Shown in pieces: positions 9,859 to 20,640 of a stretch of DNA of 64,000 nucleotides (within the stretch, counting starts at the first letter, position 1; every line of letters begins with the position of its first letter). Made by a program: the position numbers and the translations under genes. Under the pieces are notes generated by a model. It had not been told where the DNA came from and made no database searches. It worked only from the letters and a program-made list of their open reading frames with translations. The stretch is from contig CP136069.1 of NCBI GenBank assembly GCA_032622095.1, positions 17,351,273 to 17,415,272 on the forward strand, written 5' to 3'. This stretch comes from Siphonodentalium dalli (taxonomy: Eukaryota > Mollusca > Scaphopoda > Gadilida > Siphonodentaliidae).

Positions 9859-12800
9859 CAGACCTTCTCAAAAGTAATGGCCCTCCCGACCGCGTTACGA
9901 CCGCGTTGGAGTAACGTTACGACCGCGTTGGTCCAACGCGGTCGTAACGTTACTCAAACGCGGTCGAGGAAACCGCCTATGCAACATAACGCGGTCGGCA
10001 TGACCACCAACGCAACAAACGCGGTCGAGATAACCGTCAAAGCAACAAACGAGGTCGGGAGAATAGCTTATCAACTGTAATAATAATTATTGAATAACAT
10101 TGTAAACATGAACTTTGAGACATGAACTCATTTTATTAAAAAAAACATTAAATTGAAAAGAGAAAATGAACGACGGCCTCCAATTTTAGTTTCATACAAT
10201 TTTCTGATATGAAACAGAACGAAGTGTTGTAATCAATCGAGACGGTGACCGTGTGTTTGGCTTGGGTGATGCATGCTTTATTGGTGATGTTTTACATTTA
10301 CATTTAGAATTTTTCTGAAAAAAATAATAAATAAATGCAGATCACATCGATCGCGCTGCACGAATTAATAGAGATGCAATTGAGATTTCTAACAAACAAA
10401 AAACTTTGAGTTCACGTCGCAATGTACATGTACGTGTATTCTTTGAATATTTAATATTCAGCGTCACCTCCTAATAAAGGTCAATAACATGTACGCCAAG
10501 GGTCCGATGTCGTTTGAAATCTTCGTGAGGGTACGATAAAACACACATCTACATTTACACGCACGTTCGTGATTTGTCACTTTAACCAACAGACCGCGGA
10601 TCAAAAGCATGCCGCAATAGACGCAAAGTGGAGAGTGGTAAAGTGGAGCGTGATACCATGTGACTCAAACGGAATTCTCGATTGAAAACGTGCTGTCATA
10701 TTGACTCATAACTTCGTCGGTTTTGATTGGCTAGTGACCATGCACTCGATGAAGTCTTGTTCAGGTGTTACTTAATTCATTGATGATGAAATAACGACAT
10801 CATTCGTATTCAATGGTGCTTCGAAGAGACCAACAATGTATAATCCGCTATTGTGTAGGCAAGCATATGATAAATATTAACTTTCTTTTTACCGTAGGAT
10901 ATATAAGTTGAATAATATTGTTAACTTCAGTTTTTTTTTTCACCGGAATTAAATCACTGCAATTCAATTATTTATTTGTCTTCATCAAATATTTGAAAAC
11001 AATGTACAATGTACATTTGAAGATCCATGCGCCGTCCGACGATACCAAATTAGACAAAAATTTTTTTTTCTAGATTTCCCAGCTGGATTTCCGGGTTATA
11101 AAAGAAAACTTTAATATAGTCACCATAAATTATTATGTCACAGAAATCGCAAAAAAACACACAAATGTCCACCGTTTTATTATCGATCTATATCTACATA
11201 CGTTTGTGGTTTTACATTGAAAACGAGTACAAACTATCATAATTTAAACGCTCTTTATTACATACCACATTTCGGTGTAAACATGGACGCTCTTTATTAG
11301 AAGCGATAATTTGAATTTTTTGCAAGACTGACAACAAGTGAGTTAAATGTATTCTCTTGAAAGCCGATATCTAGTCATCAAAACCTCATATCATAAAAAG
11401 TTCTTTTGCACATATATTTACAGTATTCTCCGAAATTCGTTATCATATCTACTGACAAGTACATCGTAAAATATTAACAATTCAAATCACAAGTCTACAG
11501 TTGACACATAATGGCTTACCCATTTGATTTCAAACGCCGATGCCGGACAAAATATATGCGGTAATTTAATGTCCCGCTAAAAAAAAAACACACACACACA
11601 CCACCATCAGATGATTTTCTGTAACTCCACCCATATTTGAAAATTGATTGATATGTGTACATGCATTATGTAAAAATCGGCATGACCGCCAACGCAACAA
11701 ACGCGGTCAAGTTAACCGTCAACGCAACAAACGCAGTCGAGATAACCGTCAACGAAATGGAATGTTTCCAAAATAATACAATGTTGTTTGCGTGACGAGA
11801 GTAATGCATTCTGATTAGTGTTAAATGTTTTACATATAGGCCAACATTTAGATTTTTCCGGGAAAAAAACTAATAAATAAATGTAGATCACGTTGATCAC
11901 AACGCGGTCGAGTAAACCGTCACGCAACAAACGCAGTCGAGATAACCATCAACGAAATGGAACGTTTCCAAAATAATAGAATGTTGTTAACGTGATGGGA
12001 GTAATGCATGATAGATTTGTGTTAAAATGTTTTACATATTGGCCCACATTTAGATTTTTTCCGGGAAAAAATAATAAATTAATGTAAATCACGTTGATCG
12101 CGCTGCACGAATTAATGGAAACGTAATCGAGACTGCTAACAAACAAAACATATTGATGTCACGTCGCTATGTACATGTACATGTATGTGTGTTATTTGAA
12201 TATTTAATATTCAGCGTCATATCCGTTTAAATGTCGATTACTTGTACGCTCATGTATAGACCAAGGGTATTGTGTCAGTTCCGATGTCGGCCGAAACTGT
12301 ATGAAACAATAAAGCGCGTTTATATACGCCATAAACAAACGCCATGAAAAATTCCAGAAATGTTCACGACGCTCGTTATGTATACCGCTATACACGTGCA
12401 TGTAGCATTAAATAAACCAATAATCATTATAAAATAAACACGATTTGTGATTTATGTCGAAGAATACCATGACTTGATTATTCGGACTTTCATTAGCCTC
12501 TCGTCGGTAGTTCGTAAAATATTATCCAGATATCAGTGCCCCTTTAATACCAGTAAACATAACTTCCCCATCGCGAACCTCTATTGGACCATGCACGCTG
12601 CTGAATGGTGACATTGTCTCGTTATTTGAAGTTATTATTAAATTTAGATCAAAGGAATTTCTGCAAGATATTTTTATACCATGTAGCAACTTTGTGAAGA
12701 TGACTCCTCCTACCAGCTTGTATTCTGTATTGATTGACTGTGATTCAAACACAGAATTCTCGACTGGACACGTGCAAGCATAACTTTGTCTGTTTTGATT

Positions 12801-13176
12801 GGCTAGCGGACATCGTGTGCCACAATGATCACTCAATGAGGCCGTGTAGCTTTCACGATGATGAAATAAACTTACTCAACGTTTGCTTCGACGAGACGTT
12901 ACATGTTTCAGTAATTGTCCGCTATTGTATTGGCAAGCATACATGTATGGTAAATATTAACTTACTTTTTACCGTACTAGTAGTATATATAAGTTTAATA
13001 ATTCAGTTAAATTCTGTTTTTCTCACCAGAATTAAATCACTGAAATTCAGTTTCTTTATGTGTCCTCATCAAATATTTAAAAACAAAACATATACATTTG
13101 CAAACGTGTGTGCGACTGTGCGTTGGTCATTAGCGCAACGTGTTTAACGTAAACGCGGTCTGCGTTAAACTTCAAC

Positions 13177-16100
13177 CAGTCCTTCCCAGGAACAAAATAC
13201 CTCGAGAGCTATAAAATGCACCCGTAATATTGAAGACGGGTGCAATAAGCACTCGTAAAATTTCAGCCGCCCTTGGGCGGCTCCGAGGTGCATAGCACCG
13301 AGAAGGGGGGATGGTATGGAAGGGGGGTGTCCCCCTTCTTGAGTTGAAAAATTTTGAATATTCATTTTTGAAATGGTGCATTCTGGTGTATGTTGCCAGT
13401 TGGCATAACAAATGTTGATGATAGTGAGAAGGATTTAACTCATCTCTATAGGAGCCATTTTAGAGTGGACATTCTGAATTGTGAACTTAACTCCAGGCAT
13501 GGATCTGAAATTGTGAACTGAAATGTGAGAAAGCCCCCAACTGAACAACATAACCCCAGACCTGTCATCACCACCCCCCCCCCCCCCTGACTGGGTACTT
13601 ATTGCCATTTTCTCATGTATTTTGAATTTGTCAACAGTGTGCATCATTTACAAAATATGAATGCAAATTATTATTCCCAACAAATTACAATAATCATTGA
13701 CATTGTCATCAGACCAAAATTTCAAAAACTTGTGTTTCTGGTGACCCGCCCGCCCCTATTCCGGCACCCGACCATTTTCATTTTATTGAAGTTGAAAATT
13801 AGTATGCATCTGATTTTATTTTCTGTGTAAACCGACTAATTTCCATGTAAAATAGACACATCACGTGTACTGTTAAACTGTATATTACACCACACTTTAA
13901 TTAGGTCACAGCCAAATCAAACTTTACACTATAAAATTCTAATATTATGTACTTAGTTTTATTATTTTATAGTACATTAAAAACAAGGAGAAGCAGTCTG
14001 GGTTATATATATTTATTTAAGTTGAAAATAAAATGAAAAGCCAATACCCCACCCCTATTTTTTTCTTGCATGTCACCAGAAACACAGGTATAATTTGTTT
14101 TGGCCTAAGCCTAATATTATACAAAGTGCATATTCTCTAAAATATGTTGCACATCTTCAATGTGTCAGTAACATTTTCCTCAAGTTTAGGTACGGTACAT
14201 ACATGTAGGATATAAGTTGTAGAAGTTGATTTCACAGTTAAGGTATCCAATTGCATTTTCACTTAATATTTTCTAAGTCGAGAAAGGGTCAATAACTCTA
14301 AAATAAAAATAAAAATCCATCTGCACAATACCTTTTCACATGTTGAATGTGTCGGTAACAATTTTGCTATCATCACCTGGTCACCCAGCAGGTCATTTAG
14401 AGATATGAATTTGCAATTGTGGTATAAATAATAACTTTAATTATAGAACAATAAAACGTCAATGTGGAACAATAAATTATTAATTAATAACACAGAAATG
14501 ACTCATAATAAAATGTACATGTAAATGAATATCATGGACGTTTGTTGAAATTTTCTCAATTGGCACACTTGTGGTGGATAACAACTTATATTTAATCGAA
14601 CAATAACACCTCAATGGTATGGAACAATAAAATTAGATAACAATAATAACATAGTTCAATATTGTACAAGGTGGCACTCAATCTTCCGGTTCAGATGAAT
14701 CTTCAGAGTCACATTCTGATTCACCCTCGTCCATTTGAGACCATGAATCAGATTGTGAATCTGAAAGTTCAGAATCAAAAGATTCAGACCCATCATTTGT
14801 GTTTGCGGCAGAGTCACATACTTGGCCATGATCCACTGATACACTGTGCAGGTTCTCACCATCAGAATCATTATTTGAGACAAGATTTTCATTACTTATT
14901 ATAGGTTTTTTTACAGCTTTGACACAAATTCTCTTAAAGCAATCACTAGGTTCACTAGTGGTATCTAACTTTTTATACCTCCTTTTGGAAAGGTAAGTCA
15001 ATAGGGCCGCATCAATAAGTTCTTCCGGCTCTTGTTCTGACTTTGAGCACTTGTGGCCAATTTTAAGTCTCAGCAGACTAGTCATAGTTGAGTGAGACAT
15101 GCTCAGTCTTCTGTCTGATAGCATACATGTTAAGTAGCTGAAGCCACTCTCAACTATGGAATTACTAGGGCTCAAGGTCAGAACAAGTTCCCCCAATAAA
15201 CTAATATTTGGGAATTGATCCCTTCTGTAGCATAAAATATTTTTCCATAACTGTGGTGCCTGAATGCATGGGTAAAAATTTGACACTAGGTGCTTAAATG
15301 ATTCCCATTCTCCTCTCGGCTTTACTACAGATTCATTGTTGTAGCCATTGAACTCAAGAGGCACATGAAAATGCTGAAAGATATTTTCAATGGATGCAAG
15401 TTCAGTTTTTAGATCGCTCCAGTTAGCTGGATCCAAAACTGCAAGATTATGAATAATATCCTTATCGAGAGAGTTACATGTAGGATTTTCTTGAGATTCA
15501 GAAGACTGTCTGCTTGAAAATGAAGGGAATCTGTTATTGATGCAAGCAATGAGTAAAGGAATAACACGTTTTGAAGTGGCAGATAATGATTCCTGGACAA
15601 TATTAGTACACGTACTGCGTTTCTTTTTTGTTTCGGTCATGCCATCATACTGAACTTCAACATACTGTCTGTTTACCAAATTCTTTTTGCAATGCCCAAG
15701 TTTAAGACTTTTACAAGCAAGAGTTTTACCATTAAAATTTAATCTGTATTCTTTCATTACAACATTATCATCTGAGGGAGGATAAATATATTCGTCTTCA
15801 GTAAGTTTCCTCAAATTTTGGACAAGGAGGTCTAAAACAGGCTTTACTTCAAAAAGTAGAAAAGTTTCCTTCTCCATGTTTAAAGAACAAAAACTAAGCT
15901 GTTGAGTTATATCTTTCAGTAAAACGGCAGATGAGAAAAAATTTGCATCCTTCAGTTTTTTCAAAATGCCTCTTAACTTCGGTTCAATTTTCTTAGCATT
16001 TCCAGACGCGATCATGTTTTCAATTGCTTGGCATAACAGTACCCAGTTATGTAAAAGGTGATCAAGACCTCTATTGAGGTGTGTAATGAACCTCGTTCCA

Positions 16101-17533
16101 CTAACTTTGGGTATTGTCAAAACTTGCATGCCCAGTACTTTTTGACCATGATCACGAATGTGACGTTTCAACTTCCCAGATTTTTTCAATAAATTGAATA
16201 GGGTAATTAGGAGATTCTTAATAGCTTTGAACTGCTGTACTTCAAGCAGAGCACTCTTGATGCTCAGCTCCAGTCTGTGCATCACACAATGCACCTTGAT
16301 CAGCCATGGTCTGTCATCAGATGTAAGTCGTGTTAGCAGTCCCTTGTATGCACCTGTGTTGACTGCAGCACCATCTGCCGTTGCACCGACAAAGTGTTTC
16401 TTGTATAATTCTTCCTCTAGACCAACTTTATTCATAACTAAATTGTCAATACAAGATTTAAGATTTTCCCCTGTGCAATCGCCAAAGTCATCAATATCCT
16501 CAAGACCAACAAGATGGAATTGTGCCTCTCCGTTTACAACAAAACGAGCGAAAACAAGTTCTTTTTCAGACAAAGTTTTCCTGGCTTGTGATCCGTCAGT
16601 CAAGAGACTGAAAAATTTGGCCGATGCCAGCTTAATACCAAGCTTTCTCATTGACGCCGCAGCAAGATTGTTAATCAGCTCAACTGCGGTTTGGTTGTTA
16701 TTTTTACCTGCAGTCAGCTGCACACCATTTGCCCGCTGGATTTCGACCATGGGCTTAAATGTCGAAATGGGTTGCCCAGTTATACATAAAACATAAGCTG
16801 TCCTGAGTAGCTTCTTATAGGCCTCTCTGGATTGTTCATTCAATACATGATCAATTCGCAGCTGGTTGCTGGGTCTTTTAACACCAGCTCCCCTTCCGCA
16901 GGTACCTGAGCTATCACAAACAACATCCTGTTCCTTCTCACTCCTGCCACTGTCAGCATTTGAATGTTCTATGTTTTCATAATATGTGGCGGTCTGATGG
17001 CTTTTACTTTTTAAATGCCTTTCGAATGTATATTTATTTACAAAATTGCTCCCCTCCGTGAATACGTCAAATTCCTTAAGAGTTCTTCCATTGAGCGTTT
17101 TTCTCACGCGATCCGCTTGCTTTGCACACGTTTTGCACCATACTTTTGTAACCAACGTTTTCCCATTTTCGTATTTCGTCGAATACCCGACAACATTTTT
17201 GAAAGTCCAGTTCAGAAAAGTGGATAACAGCACCATATTAAAAACTAATAAAATTTATTTCGAAAACGAATTTGGCGGAATTTCCGGTATCCCGAACATG
17301 AACTGTTATACGTAATTCTATTGGTTAATAGTTTGTCGTTGTCCAATCAAAATGCGTTTTACATTAAGCGACGGAAATTCCGACTTGCGAGCTAGTCTAC
17401 GCACCGGACGAAATGCCGGTTTTCCGTTTAATGTCCGGTCAAAACACGAGCGCATTTGTTTGCACCCTGAAATAGGGAATCGCGGGTGCGGACGGGCGCG
17501 AGCGCAATAGCGCCCGTCTCATGGGAAGGACTG
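13177..17533 (-). mobile_element. Autonomous-looking hAT transposon, 4.36 kb
   Basis: The left end CAGTCCTTCCCA and the right end TGGGAAGGACTG are exact 12-bp inverted repeats. TTCAAC at 13171-13176 and 17534-17539 is a 6-bp direct repeat, shorter than the 8 bp usual for hAT elements. Both subterminal regions contain GGGTGC/GCACCC hairpins (13215-13242 on the left; GGGTGC and GGGCGC clusters at 17460-17520 on the right), plausible transposase-binding sites. The transposase gene is on the - strand. The insertion lies inside the AACGCGGTC-rich end of the element at 9859-17680, so it is younger than its host element. Confidence 0.88.
14678..17236 (-). CDS. hAT-superfamily transposase, 852 aa, intact
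   Basis: The gene encodes a cut-and-paste transposase acting on the inverted ends of the surrounding element in the nucleus. An N-terminal zinc finger uses C34-x2-C37 with H74-x5-H80. The RNase-H-like core shows LLTDGS (D214), GATADGAAVNTG (D288) and CVMHRLELS (C317-x2-H320). The C-terminal dimerisation segment reads SPSNSIVESGFSYL, with E696 at the usual position of the third acidic residue, then LSDRRLSMSHSTMTSLLRLK. Residues about 786-852 form a Ser/Asp/Glu-rich tail. The start is well placed: it is the first ATG after an in-frame TAA at 17255-17257. No stops or frameshifts interrupt it. The organisation resembles the ZNF862/KIAA1586-like branch of hAT proteins. Host domestication is unlikely because the terminal repeats and target duplication are intact. 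Confidence 0.92.
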   Translation of the reverse strand: MVLLSTFLNWTFKNVVGYSTKYENGKTLVTKVWCKTCAKQADRVRKTLNGRTLKEFDVFTEGSNFVNKYTFERHLKSKSHQTATYYENIEHSNADSGRSEKEQDVVCDSSGTCGRGAGVKRPSNQLRIDHVLNEQSREAYKKLLRTAYVLCITGQPISTFKPMVEIQRANGVQLTAGKNNNQTAVELINNLAAASMRKLGIKLASAKFFSLLTDGSQARKTLSEKELVFARFVVNGEAQFHLVGLEDIDDFGDCTGENLKSCIDNLVMNKVGLEEELYKKHFVGATADGAAVNTGAYKGLLTRLTSDDRPWLIKVHCVMHRLELSIKSALLEVQQFKAIKNLLITLFNLLKKSGKLKRHIRDHGQKVLGMQVLTIPKVSGTRFITHLNRGLDHLLHNWVLLCQAIENMIASGNAKKIEPKLRGILKKLKDANFFSSAVLLKDITQQLSFCSLNMEKETFLLFEVKPVLDLLVQNLRKLTEDEYIYPPSDDNVVMKEYRLNFNGKTLACKSLKLGHCKKNLVNRQYVEVQYDGMTETKKKRSTCTNIVQESLSATSKRVIPLLIACINNRFPSFSSRQSSESQENPTCNSLDKDIIHNLAVLDPANWSDLKTELASIENIFQHFHVPLEFNGYNNESVVKPRGEWESFKHLVSNFYPCIQAPQLWKNILCYRRDQFPNISLLGELVLTLSPSNSIVESGFSYLTCMLSDRRLSMSHSTMTSLLRLKIGHKCSKSEQEPEELIDAALLTYLSKRRYKKLDTTSEPSDCFKRICVKAVKKPIISNENLVSNNDSDGENLHSVSVDHGQVCDSAANTNDGSESFDSELSDSQSDSWSQMDEGESECDSEDSSEPED

Positions 17534-17680
17534 TTCAACGCAGTCTGCATTAAACTTCAATGCGGTCCGTTGATTATCAACGCGGTCGTAACGTATCACC
17601 AACGCGTTATCAACGCAAAAACCGCGTTACGACCACGTTGAGGACCGCGTTAAAAGGGCCACTTATTTTGAGAAGGTCTG

Positions 17681-18617
17681 TATGTTGGCTATATGAAAAG
17701 TAACATTTTGTAGTTTTAATTTAATTGCAATGACGTTTCAAGATGGTGGCCCCTCAAATCCAAGATGGCGGCGCACATAATTCAAGATGGCGGTGCCCAT
17801 GTTCGAAAGCGAACTTAGTATAACTTTAAGGACGACCTGCGCATATGTTGCTGCACAACATATGCGCGGCTGGGCTGTGCCCAGCTGGTCGTCCTTAAAA
17901 AGTTTGATATTGAATGAACTATTAAGTGACAATGAACATTTTGACAAGATGGACAACTTCCGACAAGTGCAAATTTTAGCACCTGTGATTGTAAATTAAA
18001 AAGTGTGGGTGCATACGGGTGCGAGAGCATTAATGGCTCCTGTTACTGTTAGGTTTCAGCCTACTGTCATGAATGGCATTTTTTATGTTTTTCACATACT
18101 TCTCGTCATAATCATATTTTCAATTTCGGAAATTGAAATGGAATAAATTTGATTTGGGCGATGGAATTTATTCAATTTCAATTTCCAAAATTGGTCACTG
18201 GGCACAAAACTTGTCAAAAGTCTTGACCAGTTGACTGTTGACAGGTTGACATCCCTCTTGAAATGAGTATTATGAAATAAGATAACACACTTGTGTCTTA
18301 TAAAGGTTAAGTGAAGCCTCTTCGGTTTCCTCGTTCATTGTTTGTTGAATTTTCGGTGAAGAATGTGTATTTATTCGAGCGATAATAGCCGTCTTCTTTT
18401 AAATACTGCAGATAAATTTCAACAGGAAGCGTCCATCTTGGTTATTAAAAAATTCGGAATTCCAGCCAGCACAGGGGATCGCTCGTAGCGGTTGAAATTC
18501 ATAATTCAGCATACGGTGCTCAGTGCGAGTTCTCGTTCGATAAATAGGCTCAAACGACTCTATTTTTACTATTATTAAGCACCGTGATGGTATAATGTCT
18601 GAAAATATGCTGACATT
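17681..18617. other. Gene-less stretch with AAGATGGCGGC motifs and a T-shaped palindrome
   Basis: Three CAAGATGG motifs lie at 17739-17791, similar to the CCATCTTGGAT motifs at about 25400 and 50630-50800. The palindrome at 17825-17899 is listed separately. Sequence from 18030 to 18617 shows no supported feature; it borders the 18618 insertion. Confidence 0.45.
17825..17899. repeat. T-shaped (three-way junction) palindrome
   Basis: The outer stem TTTAAGGACGACC (17825-17837) pairs with GGTCGTCCTTAAA (17887-17899). Inside it lie two further hairpins. GCGCATATGTTG (17839-17850) pairs with CAACATATGCGC (17856-17867) around a 5-base loop. GCTGGGC (17869-17875) pairs with GCCCAGC (17879-17885) around TGT. 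Only three single bases stay unpaired at the junction. No open reading frame accompanies it. Confidence 0.85.
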
Positions 18618-19819
18618 TTTACATCCCGGTATTTTCTTTATTAGGAATTTGGGAAGGGGACCCCGGGAGGATTTGAAAGGGCAGAATGGTATAACATTTA
18701 CATAACAATGATGAAGATGAAAAAAAAAAAGATTTTTGGTTTCTTTTTCTTTATTTTTTGGATTTCTTCTGTTGTTGTTGTTGTTGATGATGGTGTAGGG
18801 GGCTCCAACCCGTGTTGTCTTCTCTTGGGATTCATACTGTTGTTCAAACTTCAGGTAGGAAGCCTCGGTCTCTGCCTGTGTCGCCCGCGCTCCTTTCACT
18901 AATTCTTCAATGATGCTGGTGCTGTTGTTATTGCTGGTGGTGGAGATGGGGGACACCGGGCTGTGATGGTATTCCAGTGTCCAAGGTGTCAACGTGTCAA
19001 TCTCCACCCCGAAGTCAGCGACAGGAACGTCGAGGTGGTATCCGCGTCCCTGTGTCCGCTGACCTCGGCGACGATAGCAGGGACCTCCGCCGGGAATATC
19101 GACGGCGTCCCTGCTTCTGGTGGTGATATCGTCGGGGGAGGCCAAGTGGGGGGAGCTGGCCGGACAGGAGGGCCAAGTGGAAACAGGGGCGAGCTGAAAG
19201 ACGCCATGCACCCCCACACACTTGGCATCCACCGACGACACCGATGACATTACCACCAGACACAGGGACGCCGATGACACCCCGGATGTTCCTGCCGTCG
19301 TCATCGAGGCAAGCAGAGACAGGGACGTCGATGACACACCGGAAGTCCCTGCCGCTGACTTCGCGGTGGAGATGGACACTTTACCACCTCTGACACCGGA
19401 GTATCACAACATCCCGGTGTCTTCCATCTCCACCACTGACAACAACACCAGCAGCGGCTCCACTCGCTCCATTGACGACGTCTTCAAAGGCGCGATGGCG
19501 TCAGTGGCAGCGGAAAATCAGACTAGAGCAGAATGCCAAGCAGCAATTCAGTACTCTAAACAGGCATGCGAAAACAGAGACAAGCTGCTGAAACAACATT
19601 GAGTGGAGTCCACGACATCAACAATAACAACAACAATAGAATCTCAAAGAAAGAAAAAGAAGCCGAAAAAGAAGAAAAAATTCTAGATTATCTCTTCATC
19701 TCATGTTATGTATTAATCATCATATCTCATAAATCACTTCCTGTTGGGTTGTAGGAAAGGGCATACTGCCCTTTCAAATCCTCCCGGGTTCTGTCCCAAA
19801 CTCTAATAAATAAAAAAAT
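18618..19819. mobile_element. 1.2-kb inverted-duplication insert with 8-bp direct repeats and A-rich end
   Basis: CTGACATT at 18610-18617 and 19820-19827 looks like an 8-bp target duplication. The right end is TAATAAATAAAAAAAT, like a poly(A) tail with a signal. The unit is also an inverted duplication: GGGAGGATTTGAAAGGGCAG near the left end reappears inverted near the right. Both arms translate outward into a related, diverged low-complexity peptide. The right arm (+ strand, 19222-19602) gives VPAADFAVEMDTLPPLTPEY; the left arm (- strand) gives VPVADFGVEIDTLTPWTLEY. Neither has a recognisable domain. It could be a retroposed copy of an inverted repeat, or a foldback element. Confidence 0.6.
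19222..19602 (+). CDS. Hypothetical 126-aa frame inside the inverted-duplication insert
   Basis: The frame is rich in D, T, P and S. A repeated DxDDTPxVPA block near residues 15-45 is followed by VEMDTLPPLTPEYHNIPVSS and a more helical C-terminus ending CENRDKLLKQH. A diverged counterpart (VEIDTLTPWTLEYHHSPVSP) is encoded on the opposite strand of the other arm at about 18860-19030. That suggests the sequence was once translated before the inverted duplication. No family was recognised and no splice context was established. It may be only a fragment of a transposon-encoded protein. Confidence 0.3.
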   Translation: MASTDDTDDITTRHRDADDTPDVPAVVIEASRDRDVDDTPEVPAADFAVEMDTLPPLTPEYHNIPVSSISTTDNNTSSGSTRSIDDVFKGAMASVAAENQTRAECQAAIQYSKQACENRDKLLKQH

Positions 19820-19839
19820 CTGACATTATAACCACAAAG

Positions 19840-20000
19840 ATGTTCCGTTGCCTAAAGTGCCTTTACGAAATGTGACCACTCCTGTATGCGCTTCAGTGCG
19901 ACGATTGCTTCCAGTGGCATCATCGGCTATGTGATTCTGGCGACCATGTTGAGTATAAACGGGCACTGAAAGGGGATATTGAGATCGACTTACTTATTTA
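19840..20000 (+). pseudogene. PHD-like zinc-finger exon remnant
   Basis: Translation gives MFRCLKCLYEM, then an in-frame TGA, then LYALQCDDCFQWHHRLCDSG and DHVEYKRALKGDIEIDL. The arrangement C-x2-C ... C-x2-C ... W-x-H-R-x2-C-x-(S/T)-G resembles the PHD-like finger found near FLYWCH-type genes in invertebrate genomes, which reads roughly L-x-C-D-x-C-x2-W-x-H-R-x-C-x-T-G. The TGA and the lack of continuation suggest a broken copy. The 18618-19819 insert lies directly upstream. Confidence 0.45.
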
Positions 20001-20640
20001 ATCATTTGCTTTTTCTTCAAGCTGGCATCGAAGACTAAACGTCCATAGGAGTGATGAGAAATTTGCAACTAATGTTTTGGCAGGTATGAAATTTCCAACT
20101 GTTGAAAATTTTGATCACAGTTGGGGGTCAGACCCCCCCCCCCTCCAAAAACAAAACAAAAAAACCTGTCGCCACGTCTCTGGTCAGAAAAGAAATGCGC
20201 TTCATTGTATATGAAGAATTCGTCGAGAGGAGCGGTGGCCAACTAACTGTGAAGAATTCGTCAAATACATTCTTCGTAATTTGTCATATTCATTCGTGAA
20301 ATTCATTCTTCGTAATTTGTCATATTCATTCAAGTTCATATATATATTGTAAATGTTCTTATGTTTTTATTCTTGTTATCCGCGAAAAAAAGACAACAAA
20401 GAAAAAAACATCTTAAATAAGACATTATCCCTTGGGCCGAGCTGGCCAGGGGCGAGCTGGCTCGGGACGAACTGGACCGTTTCCTAAAAAATAACAGAGA
20501 GAGGTCGGCCTCATGCGAAGACGGCCCTTTTCGAAGACGGTCCCAGAGAAGTCGGCCGCATATATTGTATTGCGTTTATTTCAAGCAAGATATGCCCATA
20601 TATATACAGTCACACATGCAACATACAATTACAAATTAAA
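20001..20640. other. Gene-less stretch with short repeats
   Basis: Contains a duplicated ATTCGTGAAATTCATTCTTC-like phrase near 20270-20330 and a GC-rich patch at 20430-20570 with GAGCTGGC and GAAGACGGCC motifs. The latter recurs near 26468 (GAAGACGGCCAAGTCGGCCG). No coding frame was supported. Confidence 0.4.

Larger units (their letters stand above)
9859..17680. mobile_element. Large non-autonomous inverted-repeat element, split by a hAT insertion
   Basis: The ends are inverted repeats: CAGACCTTCTCAAAAGTAAT on the left, and on the right ACTTATTTTGAGAAGGTCTG. Both ends continue into clusters of AACGCGGTC/GACCGCGTT motifs, including a palindrome at about 9890-9970 with arms of about 30 bp. 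The body is two diverged tandem units, about 10000-11660 and 11680-13147. They share CAACGCAACAAACGCGGTC, GATCACRTYGATCGCGCTGC, TTTTGATTGGCTAG and CCGCTATTGTRTWGGCAAGC. A further partial copy lies at 11690-11900. Without the hAT insert and its target repeat the element would be about 3.46 kb. TA or TGT flanks are possible target repeats, so the superfamily is unresolved. No reading frame belongs to it. Confidence 0.75.

Noticed and set aside
9877-10080. 67-aa frame over the AACGCGGTC cluster
   Set aside because: The peptide is dictated by the repeated motif of the transposon end.
14678-17236. Domesticated ZNF862-like host gene
   Set aside because: Intact terminal inverted repeats and a flanking direct repeat at the element borders favour a mobile transposase.
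17825-17899. Endogenous parvovirus end
   Set aside because: Only the T-shaped fold is suggestive; no replication or capsid coding sequence is present nearby.
18399-19379. 326-aa - strand frame
   Set aside because: It spans the border of the 18618 insert and unrelated flank; only the part within the inverted-duplication arm has a counterpart, so it is not a gene as a whole.
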